DNA of 64,000 nucleotides from Nemertoderma westbladi (taxonomy: Eukaryota > Xenacoelomorpha > Nemertodermatida > Nemertodermatidae): positions 1 through 64,000 of the forward strand of contig JAUCBJ010007849.1 in assembly GCA_032718475.1 (NCBI GenBank). Direction: 5' to 3'. The notes beneath the pieces are model-generated. The model did no database searches. It saw only the letters and a program-made list of their open reading frames with translations, and was not told the origin of the DNA. Made by a program: the position numbers and the translations under genes. This document shows positions 21,351 to 32,500 of this stretch, one piece after another (position 1 is the stretch's first letter; every line of letters begins with the position of its first letter).

Positions 21351-22527
21351 TGTACGCGCTTTTGAAGACCTTTAGCAGTTTAACCTGCCAAAATTTATAT
21401 GTCTTTTGGTTTATAAATAGACTTTAGAAAATGACAAGTATTTAATACCAATAAATACAACATTAGCCGAAGCCAGCCTAGTGCGCGTCCATTCACCCGC
21501 TGGATATACCCGGGAGACTGGATTCGGAGGGCTTAGATTGTTATTGCAGTGTAAGCTTAATGTATTATTCGATTGATCGTTAATAAATAATTTCTGACCA
21601 ATATTATTCACTTTCGGGAAATATTAACAGTTCCTTTAGGACGTGGCGCTCTATCTAGGTAAACAGAGATATGACTTATACTAAACACAACGGTAAGTCG
21701 GTAAGGCTTATGATTCACGTATGAGGCGCATTCTTTAGGAAATGCTTAGTTATCAGTCACAATCATGCACACTACCGGTAACACACAATACTGCACACTA
21801 ATTTGCCGACCGTCAATGAATTTTATCATATATAAAGAGAACAGCAATTGACTCATGTAGTGCTTATCAAATAGCATTAAATTCACTACAAACCACAATA
21901 ATATAAGTCGCAATCGCTATATGTAACCCGTCTAACCTGTAGTGTATCAAGAAAATTGGGAAATTTGGGTTCTTTATAGATGTTCTCCAGATAATAATAT
22001 TCCACCATAACACAACAGTAAATAGCAGTATAATAATGTATGTTGCAGTGATATAAGACTACTGCTGATTGCACTGATTGTACTGGACCGATAACAGTTA
22101 TACGCTCTATAATCTAAGCCTACTAATGTTTCTTCTAAAGTCTGAAACGAATTGACTCTAGAGCCGGTGTTCCTGGCCTAGATAGAAACAACACAACAGT
22201 ATTAAGAAAAACAGTAAGACTGAACACTCCTAGCATGATCTGCCAAATATCTCCACATCGACAGAAAAAATCGCTCTGATTGGCTGTTAAGCTAAACAAA
22301 GAACCATGTATCCAATGGCCGTTTCCTTGTCAGCAACCAGCTGTTAGATGTCGTAATCTGAATCATCAAGGCTAAGCTGTGCCAGGGTATTTAACGCATT
22401 GCGGGTTTTTGCCTTACCATGTCCTCCAAAGCACACATATAGAAGAATGACTTTTATGTCCGTTAAAACACCTATAACGGTACCTTGCGGGCGAGGGGGA
22501 CTGAGTATTTCCGCAAAAGCTTTTACA
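21351..22527 (-). repeat. 5' LTR of the BEL/Pao element
   Basis: 1177 bp, matching the LTR at 6889-8069 at a constant offset of 14462 until the 4-bp indel. It should hold the element's promoter, read leftward. Its outer (element 5') end is at 22527, followed by the GATGT duplication. No TATA box could be assigned with confidence. Confidence 0.93.
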
Positions 22528-22744
22528 GATGTCGTCATCTTGAACTACACTGTATCAAGAGTATTTGGCGTATTGCGACATAAAATTGCTAGTTATGTCC
22601 GCTAAAGTACACATACAGAAGAAATGGCTTTTTATGTCCACTAAAACACCGGTACAGTAAGGAAACGGCTTTTTATGTCCGCTAAAACACCTACAGAGTA
22701 CTTTGCGGGAAAAATGACTAGCTAATTCCGCAAAAGCCTTTACA
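22528..22744 (-). mobile_element. Older solo LTR, right part
   Basis: It continues the split solo LTR from the duplicated GATGT (22528-22532). It is colinear with the last 230 bp or so of the young LTR, and several TTTATGTCC(G/A)(C/T)TAAAACACC motifs are recognisable. It ends CCGCAAAAGCCTTTACA at 22744. The target duplication AAGTC follows at 22745-22749. Confidence 0.87.
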
Positions 22745-23250
22745 AAGTCTCTGCCATTAGGTCGGATGTGTTACGTGCAATTCGTTACTGTAGCACTCGC
22801 GTTCTACTAAATGACGAAATTAAATTTATTATAAATAAATTCCATGCCTATGGCTACCCTACTATTTTAATGTTAGAGACCTACAATCAAGAACGAACTT
22901 CTTAAACCAGAGCCTTACCTGCGCCCCCTACTGTTTATCCCAGTCATAATTACTACGTATCTATCCCATTTATCGGACATGTTTTTTACTGCCTTAAGCG
23001 TGAGGCTGCTAAGATACACATAACCTTAGTGTCTAATTCATTTAACACTATTGGTCAATGTCTATGTAGTCAGACTAAGCATAAACTCCCCCCAGACCAG
23101 GTCTCTGGAGTAGTATATTCGATTGTCTGTAGCTGTGGGGGACGACGTATTGGTGAAACGGACCAAGAACTGAAGGACAGGGTAAATCAGCATAAGAGAG
23201 GGTGGGTACATAGTTCTCGAAATTCGGCAGTTGGTAGCCATGGCAACTGT
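22745..23250 (+). pseudogene. Penelope-like element fragment, RT end and GIY-YIG endonuclease (right of insertion)
   Basis: It resumes the frame left at 5905, with the second copy of AAGTC forming part of the same Lys-Val codons. The segment has the family's SDVLRAI(R)YCS...FHAYGYPT block and ends at a TAA near 22897. A second open stretch (about 22948 onward) carries VYSIVCSC...RRIGETDQELKDRVNQH, a GIY-YIG endonuclease with the C-x-C inserted in typical Penelope fashion, and then SAVGSH. Stops and frame breaks make it a pseudogene. With 5733-5905 it represents one ancestral element. Confidence 0.82.
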
Positions 23251-23282
23251 ATACCCAGTTTCAACGACGTGGAAACATTAGC

Positions 23283-23735
23283 TTTTCAGTCTTCAATTAC
23301 AAATGTTTTCTTGTTTGATAATCCAGTTGAAATTGTTGAGCAATTTTCATATTTAGGCCATATTTTACATTCTAGTACAGACGATGACATTGATATCAAG
23401 GCCCAATATTATGCATTAATGTATTAATTAATGCATTAATGCAAGAGCCAATATGTTAATGAGAAAGTTTGGAAATTGTTCCCGTGCAGTAAAAATATGC
23501 CTTAATAGTTTATGGGCTAGGGTGAACTACTCTGATTGTGTTTATAGAAAACTGAAAGTAGCGTACAATAATGCACTTCGTTTGTTTTTTCGGATATCTA
23601 GAGTTACTGATGACATACCAACGAGTGATGTCATTAACATGTGGAGAATTAAATATACCTGTTTTGACTCATAGAACGTACAACAGCCTTTGTAGACGAA
23701 CCAAACGTCTAAACTGTCTAAAATAGTATTTTGCG
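23283..23735 (+). pseudogene. LINE ORF2 C-terminal remnant
   Basis: Two adjoining frames resemble the region after the RT domain of many invertebrate non-LTR elements. They are FSYLGHILHSSTDDDIDIKAQ, then after stops around 23427 RKFGNCSRAVK and KVAYNNALRLFFRISR. An AT-rich palindromic stretch (about 23412-23442, built from GCATTAAT words) lies at the break. The catalytic RT is absent. It abuts the Penelope fragment but is a different element. Confidence 0.65.
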
Positions 23736-25417
23736 TACTATCCATAAAGAATGTCATCAGGATTCTAGAATTTTTTGTGCATGATTACATATTTTCAATA
23801 TATTAAAGAAGATATATTATTTTGTTCTGCTGTGCTATTAAATAACAACTGTATTTAGTTTATCTTACGTACCGGTACCCAATTTGTTTCTTTGCAACAT
23901 TATTAACTAATTATTTTATGGGCCTAGGCCTGGATTAAAGAATATAGTCTAACCTGAGGTTGAGGCTACTTTTGGAGTCAGCCTTTATCCGGACTTTGGT
24001 CGCAGGGAAACTATTATACGCTCTCCCAATGATGACTCAATCAATAGGAACTCCGGTAGTCTACTGAATGAATGTTGGCTTCCTGCTATTGCCAACTCAA
24101 TTCCCAATTAAGGCCCCCCCCCCCCCCCCCCCTTTTTTTTTTTTTATTTAGTCTAGGAATATAATTTTTTCTATATTTCTTTATATTTTCTTTTATATTT
24201 CGTAAATTTTTTAAACTAAAATTTAAACCCTGTTTAACCCCAATTTTGTCGTACAGTATTACTGATAATGTCAAATACTGTATATTTGATATATCCAATT
24301 GTCTAATTTTTGTTTTATACTGTACATTACTGTGCGAATATCGATATATATTTTTTCAAATTGCATATACAGTATATTGCTGTAGAATGTAAAGTAAATT
24401 CGATATGTCGTGTCGTCCACTATATGTACCGGTAGTGTACGTACAACATTAATCAGTACTGCATTGATAAAGATAAACATTGTTTATTGAAACGTCTGCA
24501 ATACACTATAACACTTTTTGTGGCTGAAACTCCTTACACCATTGTTTTTTCAAACATTGTGTTATTATATAGGCCTATGTCAGTATGTGTTATAGCCAGG
24601 CCTATGTGCTGATGTGTGCTGTGCTTTGGCAGCCTCATCCCTCATGCACGCTTCATGTACTGATGTACCTACTGTATTCCATATTTAGGCCTAACTAGTT
24701 GAAATAGGCCTGCTATCAATCATTCAATAATTTATCATTTTAATATCTGCTACACTGGGTTTAAATGTGTGGTTTTTTTCTGTAGGCCCCCCTATAATAA
24801 TAATAAAATATAATAAATAATATTCCTGTATTATTCTATTCCACTACTGGTACCGGTGATCGGTGAACACATTTTTCGGCTTATTTATTGTGTGTAAAGT
24901 GTAAACAACACAACACAACAACGCCAACCGCTTTCAGGCTTTTAGGTACGAACAAAAACTGAAAAATGAAACCGGAACATGCGCTCTTTTTTGTTAGAAT
25001 AACTTTACCTGTCTAATCTGCTTCTTTCCCCTAACAGCCTAACATTTATAACGGTTACGGTATCCGTTGTGGCTGTCGGTTGTCGAGCAACGTTTCAAAC
25101 GTTGCTATTTATTTGTATCGTATTTATCGTATTTATTTGGCTGTTATTCCAGTATTTTTACTTATTTACTTATTTCCAGTTATTACAATATTTACATAAT
25201 ATACATACATTATTATATTTTTCAGTATATTACCACTGTGCTGCATGAGCATGCTATGTGGGAATTGTTATTAAACAATAAACAATACAGCAATATATTA
25301 GTATTATTTATTATTAATAAAATATTATATATATATTACTTGACAAATCCTTGCCTACCGGTACATCTGTACAGCTGTATAATACTGTAATAACATTAAA
25401 GCTTCCAACAACGAGCA
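23736..25417. other. Intergenic spacer and 5' region of the SLC12A9-like gene
   Basis: AT-rich spacer. It contains a run of 19 C followed by 13 T (24114-24145) and scattered ACCGGTA words (about 23870, 24427, 24848, 25359). No coding region is supported. The promoter and 5' UTR of the transporter gene should lie in the right part, but no core promoter element can be singled out. Confidence 0.5.
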
Positions 25418-26480
25418 ATGCCTTCCCCGAGCGATTCCACATCCGTAACTCCGCTTCTCCTAGACAACGGCTACGAAAACGCCGACCAATCAGACGCCTC
25501 TGAGGTCCCTGACCACGGAGCCCTACTGTTCTACAAACTGTCCCGCAGTCTGAGCGGCTCCCCTGTAAGGGAAGTTAACCGCAACACGCGACAACTCTCC
25601 ACATTCTTCGGCGTACTCATACCATGCGTTCTATCGATGTTCAGCTCTATACTGTTCCTTAGAATGGGCCTAATAGCGGGGCAATGTGGGCTGCTACTAA
25701 CTCTACTATTAATAACCATCGCGTACGTCATCATTATGCTAACTGTACTGTCGATATCCGCTATATCTACGAACGGGGCTATTTCCGGGGGCGGCCCCTA
25801 CTTTATGATCAGCCGGGCTTTAGGTCCGGAATTCGGCGGCGCGATCGGAGTTATGTTTTTCCTGGCGAACGTTTTCGCTTCCGGTTCTTATTGTATCGCC
25901 CTTAGCGAATCGCTAGTGGCCGATTTCGGCCCTTCCGGTTCTATAATACCGTCGGCTATTCCTGGCGGCTACTGGTATAAACTTATCTACTCAACTTCGA
26001 TCCTCCTTATTGGGCTAATGGTCTGTTTAATTGGAGCTAAAATGTTCGCTCGTGCGTCTTTCTTCATTTTTATTATAGTTTTTGCATCGATTCTTACCGG
26101 GATAGTCTCGTTTTTCGTTGTTAAACATCGTAAAGTCGCTATTCCGGCGGACAACAACTCCACAAATATTAGTTTCGGTTTATACCACTGGATGAATTCC
26201 CATACCTTATCGGCTAACTTGTACCACAACTACTCGGTAGATTACACTACAGGGAATATGAATTCTTTTCCCATTGTTTTCGCGATATTTTTCAACGGGG
26301 TTACGGGAATCATGGCCGGTGCCAATATGTCTGGTGACCTCCGCAATCCGTCCCGGAGTATTCCCGTGGGAACGCTACTCTCGGTGGCTATTACTTTCAG
26401 TATCTATGTCCTGGTGTCTTTGCTTATTTGCATGTCTTGCGATCGTTTCCTTTTGCAGAATAACTACGGATTCCTCCAAG
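25418..26480 (+). CDS. SLC12A9: SLC12A9-like cation-chloride cotransporter, exon 1
   Basis: First coding exon, 354 codons plus one base. The start ATG at 25418 follows stops and fits the family N-terminus: a short cytosolic tail rich in Ser/Asp, then RQLSTFFGVLIPCVLSMFSS. TM1 and TM2 follow (SILFLRMGLIAGQCGLLLTL, then a hydrophobic stretch), then the conserved ISGGGPYFMISRALGPEFGG, hallmark of SLC12 transporters and closest to SLC12A9 (CIP1). Further membrane spans come next. An extracellular loop has N-glycosylation sequons (NNSTNIS, NYS), and then FFNGVTGIMAGANMSGDLRNPSRSIP-like sequence with the SLC12 motif. The exon ends CTCCAAG|GTAATC in phase 1. This is a membrane transporter. SLC12A9 has no settled substrate, so I make no ion claim. 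Confidence 0.88.
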
Positions 26481-27901
26481 GTAATCAATGACAACATTTA
26501 AAATGTATTAATTTTAATTAGCAATTTATTTTTTAACATTCAGATAGCGTTAGGGACTGGAGGATGAGAGCAGATGGGCATTTATGGATTCGGGTAGTTT
26601 TATGGCACGGATTTTCGGCAATAATTATTATTTCGCTTGTGTAAGTTTCAAAAATAGTAAAAATTTCCATAATAAATCAAATTGAATTAATTTATTTCAA
26701 GTTTTATTTATTTAATAATCGGAGCTATAAAATCAATTCATTTAAATTTAGTTACAATTTCGGAAATATGTATCTATATTAGAGTTGAAACAGAGACCTA
26801 TTTTTCTTAATTCCGGTAAACCAGAGACCCAGAGAATTATTTTGAAAAATACCGGAGACCAGAGCCAGAGATCAGAGACTTTGCTTATTTTTGTACTTAC
26901 AATTTGACTATAGCACAAACAGGTACGTATGAACTGAACTATTTATGGTTGAATTACAGTAAATCCTACCGATTCAAACCTTACCAAATGAAAAAAATAA
27001 GCGCAAGTACAGTTTGGGTTAATGTTAAATGTTACATTAATTTGTTTTGCTACATAGGGACTTTGTTAAATAAAAGAGGCACTGAATTCACAACTGTTAA
27101 AATCATATACCTTTTAATGGATTCTATAAACTTGGTCATTTACGAATACAGTTAGTGCACAGGTCCAGTACTCTATTCGACCCTATTGCAAGTCTCGTTA
27201 CGCTCGTTCTCTTCATTTGGTCGCTGTAATATATAGCCTACAACAAGGTGAAGAGAGCTCTGCCTTTACTTTTACATGTAGACTTTATGTGTGCTCAAAT
27301 TAAGCACCCTTATTCTTAAATAAGAACTCTCTTTAGGTGCAAATTTAACTTGAACTGAAACGCACCTTAAATAAAATAGAAGATTACTGGTTCATTTGGT
27401 GTGAGTCATGCTTAAAAATAGGGTAGAAGTTGCTATATAATTTTGTTGAAGCGGAGTATTAAAAATTGTTAAAAATTAAAGTAATTATTTATAATAGTAA
27501 AAACGTTTTTGTGATAAAATCATGATTTATCATTTTATGTTGTACAAGATAAATATATTTTTAATTTGAAAAATCACTGATCTCTGGGTAAAATGTCTGT
27601 TTTCAATACCCAGGAATCAGAGACCTATCCAGAGACCAAAAAACTGCCCGAAGAATCCAGAGATCAGTGAACAGGTCTCTGTTTCAACTCTAATCATATA
27701 GTTAGAATTATGTGTATTATTTAAATTTCCCGCCGCTTTTTTCCGATGAACATCACAAACATAACGATGATACTGTAGTCTTTTATCTTACTAATTATAA
27801 CTATTACAGCTTCATACGATATTCTGGAATTACCGTCCCAAATCTACTGAAGAGTAATTATTACGATCACTAGGCCCAGGTTTGTCATCCTTTATTTCCA
27901 G
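26481..27901 (+). other. SLC12A9: SLC12A9-like intron 1
   Basis: 1421 bp, GTAATC donor to TTTATTTCCAG acceptor. The assignment rests on direct joining of 26480 to 27902. That gives a Gly codon and continues family sequence (NNYGFLQ, then G-INVWPPAIAIG) with no gap. A 909-bp inverted-repeat element occupies most of the middle (26782-27690). A 97-bp exon-like stretch at 26544-26640 is discussed under findings. Confidence 0.85.
26782..27690. mobile_element. Non-autonomous DNA transposon (MITE-like), 909 bp
   Basis: Perfect terminal inverted repeats begin GAGTTGAAACAGAGACCT at the left end, and the reverse complement lies at 27673-27690. The element is flanked on both sides by TA (26780-26781 and 27691-27692). 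Subterminal regions carry many AGAGACC/AGAGAT(C) words at the left and their complements at the right. The 83-codon frame inside has no recognisable transposase feature. TA flanks suggest a Tc1/mariner-type mobiliser, which is inference only. Confidence 0.82.
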
Positions 27902-28140
27902 GAATAAACGTCTGGCCTCCAGCCATCGCTATAGGTATATTCTCCGCAACTTTCTCCGCATCCCTCTCCTGTCTCATCGGTGCTTCCCGTATATTATTCG
28001 CGTTGGCTGAGGACCTGGTCTTTGGCGTGATACTGCGGCCGATTTCTACCGGTGTCTCAGATTCCGGTAACCCATATGCGGCTGTTCTCTTTTCCTGGGC
28101 TGTAATTCAGTTAATTCTGTTTATTGGGGAGCTGAATGAG
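27902..28140 (+). CDS. SLC12A9: SLC12A9-like cation-chloride cotransporter, exon 2
   Basis: 239 bases, entering with two bases that complete the Gly codon from exon 1 and leaving in phase 0 (GAG|GTATAA donor). It encodes INVWPPAIAIGIFSATFSAS, then SCLIGASRILFALAEDLVFG, the signature segment of the SLC12 family, and then NPYAAVLFSWAVIQLILFIGELNE. Relatives continue with an (I/L)AP(I/V)(I/V)S-type segment directly after the last residues. The coding sequence for that is not found once in this window. Instead it appears in every unit of the downstream tandem array. Remaining exons (later membrane spans and the C-terminal cytosolic domain) are beyond the window. Confidence 0.88.
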
Positions 28141-29025
28141 GTATAAATAATTATATTAATTTGTAGTTAATTTGTAGTACACCATTTTCGGACAACTCTT
28201 CGTTTTATCACTCTCAGCGTTTCAAAATTGTTTGATTTTGGCTATAATTTGGAATATAGGTGCCTAAGATGCTATTCTACATGACAGGTCAGAACATTTT
28301 TATTTTTCGCTATTTAATATTAGTTAATACTAGTTAACAACAAAAAAAACTTGGTTGCGCTTAAAACCCTAAGGCTTTTACAGTTTTGAATCTATTCACA
28401 TGAAAGTTTTTTTATATGAAAGATCAAAGATGGGGCAACATATCTATCAGGCGAAATTTTGTTAAAATAATTCTGCATCGCTAGGTGGCGCTGCAAATTT
28501 ATGCCTAATTATTAGGTTTTTTATAAATAGTATTAAATTTTATTAACAAATAATTTCGAAAACTTGTCTGATACTTCTATGCAGGGTGGCTATCTAGACA
28601 CCCACAGAAAGTTTCAGACTAATTGCTCAAAAATTATAGAAGTAGTAGGGTTTTGAAGTTGACAATTTCATTAAAAAAATATTTGGAGATAATCGACCTT
28701 TCATTATACATAGTAATAGTAATTTCAATAGGATTCCCTAAATGGAAATTTTTCTATTTCAAATTTGAAATCAGCGAAATGTTGATCCGTGTGGTTTAGG
28801 AGACGAGCGAATTTACAAAGTGATTGCAAGTAGAATTGGTACGAGGATCAAAACGGAGGAGATTATTCTGCAATAAATCATTCATAGAATAGAATGTAAC
28901 AGTAAGAAACGAATGCTTATTAAAAAAAAACTGCTTGAGAAATTTTGTTTTTTTGTTAAATAATATTTTAAGTTGAAATTTCTCGAATTTTATTTCCACC
29001 TGATTTTAAAAGTTATTTACTTTAT

Positions 29026-29083
29026 CCCCCCCCCCCCCTCCCTCCCTCCCTCCCTCCCCCCATCCCCCCCCCCCCCTCCCTCT
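29026..29083. repeat. C-rich / (CCCT)n microsatellite
   Basis: A run of C, then CCTCCCTCCCTCCC, then a further C-run and CCTCCCTC. It lies at the putative 3' end of the SINE-like sequence, a common place for simple repeats. It also has the potential to form a G-quadruplex or i-motif. Confidence 0.9.
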
Positions 29084-29085
29084 GG

Positions 29086-29395
29086 CTACCGCGCTACCTT
29101 TATTACATTACCTCATACAGCTCTTTACTGATGATCATTGTAATGATGTCTGCCAATCTGTAATTGTGTAATAATAACGGTCCCCCCAGAACTTTACTCC
29201 CCAAAGGAAACTGCAGTACTCATTTAGCTACCACTTACGGATGCATTGTAGAAAAGCGCCCTGGATAGCTCCTTTAGATAAAGCTCATGCCGAAACGAAA
29301 ACTACCCTGTCCCAATGCGGGGATGGAACCTACAACGGATAGATGTGCATTCAAGATTTAACGGTTTAAACCACTAAATCCAAGTTGAGACCGTA
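29086..29395 (-). mobile_element. Probable tRNA-derived SINE
   Basis: On the minus strand, GGATTTAGTGGTTTAAACC (about 29366-29384) resembles an RNA polymerase III A box in a tRNA D-arm. About 45 bases further, GGTTCCATCCCC (29319-29330) resembles a B box in a T-arm. Downstream sequence is unrelated to tRNA, and the copy ends near an AATAAAGG stretch and the C-rich microsatellite. No target duplication was established. Boundaries are approximate. Confidence 0.42.
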
Positions 29396-29539
29396 TATAT
29401 AATGTCAGAGTCTCAGAAGTATTCATCTGTTCTCTTGATCATGTTATCATTTTGTAAAGTAATTAATTCATTCCTAATTTATTAATTGAACAAAAACGAA
29501 TTAACCCTTTAATTATTATATTAAACACAAACAGTAAAT

Positions 29540-32500
29540 TTTCTCTATACAATTACTTTCACTTTCCACAGCTCATATAGTATCAATATTCTCTATACAA
29601 TTACTTTCACTTTCCACAGGTTGCTCCTATAGGCTCAATATTCTCTAAACAATTACTTTCACTTTCCACAGGTTGCTCCTATAGTCTCAATATTATCTAT
29701 ACAATTACTTTCACTTTCCACAGGTTGCTCCTATAGTCTCAATATTCTCTATACAATTACTTTCACTTTCCACGAGTTGCTCCTATAGACTCAATATTCT
29801 CTATACAATTACTTTCACTTTCCACAGGTTGCTCCTATAGTCTCAATATTATCTATACAATTACTTTCACTTTCCACAGGTTGCTCCTATAGTCTCAATA
29901 TTCTCTATACAATTACTTTCACTTTCCACAGGTTGCTCCTATAGTCTCAATATTATCTATACAATTACTTTCACTTTCCACGAGTTGCTCCTATAGACTC
30001 AATATTCTCTATACAATTACTTTCACTTTCCACAGGTTGCTCCTATAGTCTCAATATTATCTATACAATTACTTTCACTTTCCACGAGTTGCTCCTATAG
30101 ACTCAATATTCTCTATACAATTACTTTCACTTTCCACAGGTTGCTCCTATAGTCTCAATATTATCTATACAATTACTTTCACTTTCCACAGGTTGCTCCT
30201 ATAGTCTCAATATTATCTATACAATTACTTTCACTTTCCACAGGTTGCTCCTATAGTCTCAATATTATCTATACAATTACTTTCACTTTCCACAGGTTGC
30301 TCCTATAGTCTCAATATTCTCTATACAATTACTTTCACTTTCCACGAGTTGCTCCTATAGACTCAATATTCTCTGTACAATTACTTTCACTTTCCACAGG
30401 TTGCTCCTATAGTCTCAATATTATCTATACAATTACTTTCACTTTCCACAGGTTGCTCCTATAGTCTCAATATTCTCTATACAATTACTTTCACTTTCCA
30501 CAGGTTGCTCCTATAGGCTCAATATTCTCTAAACAATTACTTTCACTTTCCACAGGTTGCTCCTATAGTCTCAATATTATCTATACAATTACTTTCACTT
30601 TCCACAGGTTGCTCCTATAGTCTCAATATTCTCTATACAATTACTTTCACTTTCCACAGGTTGCTCCTATAGTCTCAATATTATCTATACAATTACTTTC
30701 ACTTTCCACAGGTTGCTCCTATAGGCTCAATATTCTCTATACAATTACTTTCACTTTCCACAGGTTGCTCCTATAGTCTCAATATTCTCTATACAATTAC
30801 TTTCACTTTCCACGAGGTTGCTCCTATAGACTCAATATTCTCTATACAATTACTTTCACTTTCCACAGGTTGCTCCTATAGTCTCAATATTATCTATACA
30901 ATTACTTTCACTTTCCACAGGTTGCTCCTATAGTCTCAATATTCTCTATACAATTACTTTCACTTTCCACAGGTTGCTCCTATAGTCTCAATATTCTCTA
31001 TACAATTACTTTCACTTTCCACAGGTTGCTCCTATAGACTCAATATTCTCTATACAATTACTTTCACTTTCCACAGGTTGCTCTTATAGTCTCAATATTC
31101 TCTATACAATTACTTTCACTTTCCACAGGTTGCTCCTATAGTCTCAATATTCTCTATACAATTACTTTCACTTTCCACAGGTTGCTCCTATAGTCTCAAT
31201 ATTATCTATACAATTACTTTCACTTTCCACAGGTTGCTCCTATAGTCTCAATATTCTCTATACAATTACTTTCACTTTCCACAGGTTGCTCCTATAGACT
31301 CAATATTCTCTAAACAATTACTTTCACTTTCCACAGGTTGCTCTTTTAGTCTCAATATTCTCTATACAATTACTTTCACTTTCCACAGGTTGCTCTTATA
31401 GTCTCAATATTCTCTATACAATTACTTTCACTTTCCACAGGTTGCTCCTATAGTCTCAATATTATCTATACAATTACTTTCACTTTCCACAGGTTGCTCT
31501 TATAGTCTCAATATTCTCTATACAATTACTTTCACTTTCCACAGGTTGCTCCTATAGTCTCAATATTCTCTATACAATTACTTTCACTTTCCACAGGTTG
31601 CTCCTATAGTCTCAATATTATCTATACAATTACTTTCACTTTCCACAGGTTGCTCCTATAGTCTCAATATTCTCTATACAATTACTTTCACTTTCCACAG
31701 TGCTCCTATAGTCTCAATATTATCTATACAATTACTTTCACTTTCCACAGGTTGCTCCTATAGTCTCAATATTATCTATACAATTACTTTCACTTTCCAC
31801 AGGTTGCTCCTATAGACTCAATATTCTCTATACAATTACTTTCACTTTCCACAGGTTGCTCCTATAGTCTCAATATTCTCTATACAATTACTTTCACTTT
31901 CCACAGGTTGCTCCTATAGACTCAATATTCTCTATACAATTACTTTCACTTTCCACAGGTTGCTCCTATAGTCTCAATATTATCTATACAATTACTTTCA
32001 CTTTCCACAGGTTGCTCCTATAGTCTCAATATTCTCTATACAATTACTTTCACTTTCCACAGGTTGCTCCTATAGTCTCAATATTATCTATACAATTACT
32101 TTCACTTTCCACAGGTTGCTCCTATAGTCTCAATATTCTCTATACAATTACTTTCACTTTCCACAGGCTCCTATAGTCTCAATATTATCTATACAATTAC
32201 TTTCACTTTCCACAGGTTGCTCCTATAGTCTCAATATTATCTATACAATTACTTTCACTTTCCACAGGTTGCTCTTATAGTCTCAATATTCTCTATACAA
32301 TTACTTTCACTTTCCACAGGTTGCTCCTATAGTCTCAATATTCTCTATACAATTACTTTCACTTTCCACAGGTTGCTCCTATAGTCTCAATATTATCTAT
32401 ACAATTACTTTCACTTTCCACAGGTTGCTCCTATAGTCTCAATATTCTCTATACAATTACTTTCACTTTCCACAGGTTGCTCCTATAGTCTCAATATTCT

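Larger units (their letters stand above)
6889..22527 (-). mobile_element. Full-length BEL/Pao LTR retrotransposon, 15.6 kb
   Basis: Flanked by direct LTRs (6889-8069 and 21351-22527), each with TG...CA ends, and by a 5-bp target duplication GATGT (6884-6888 and 22528-22532). All coding is on the minus strand, in this order: 2.06-kb leader, gag-protease (19291-15329), TGA, RT/RNaseH/integrase (15268-11192), a 1.6-kb noncoding gap, then a third ORF region (9595-8148) and the 3' LTR. The integrase and RT motifs (YMDD, YFDPLGFISP, WWGGSWERL) are those of BEL/Pao. At 15.6 kb it is larger than the BEL elements I know of, owing to the leader, gap and ORF3. The LTRs differ at only three bases plus a 4-bp indel, so insertion was recent. 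Confidence 0.93.

Noticed and set aside
26904-27155. 83-codon ORF inside the MITE-like element
   Set aside because: AT-rich, no transposase motif, and too short to be functional.
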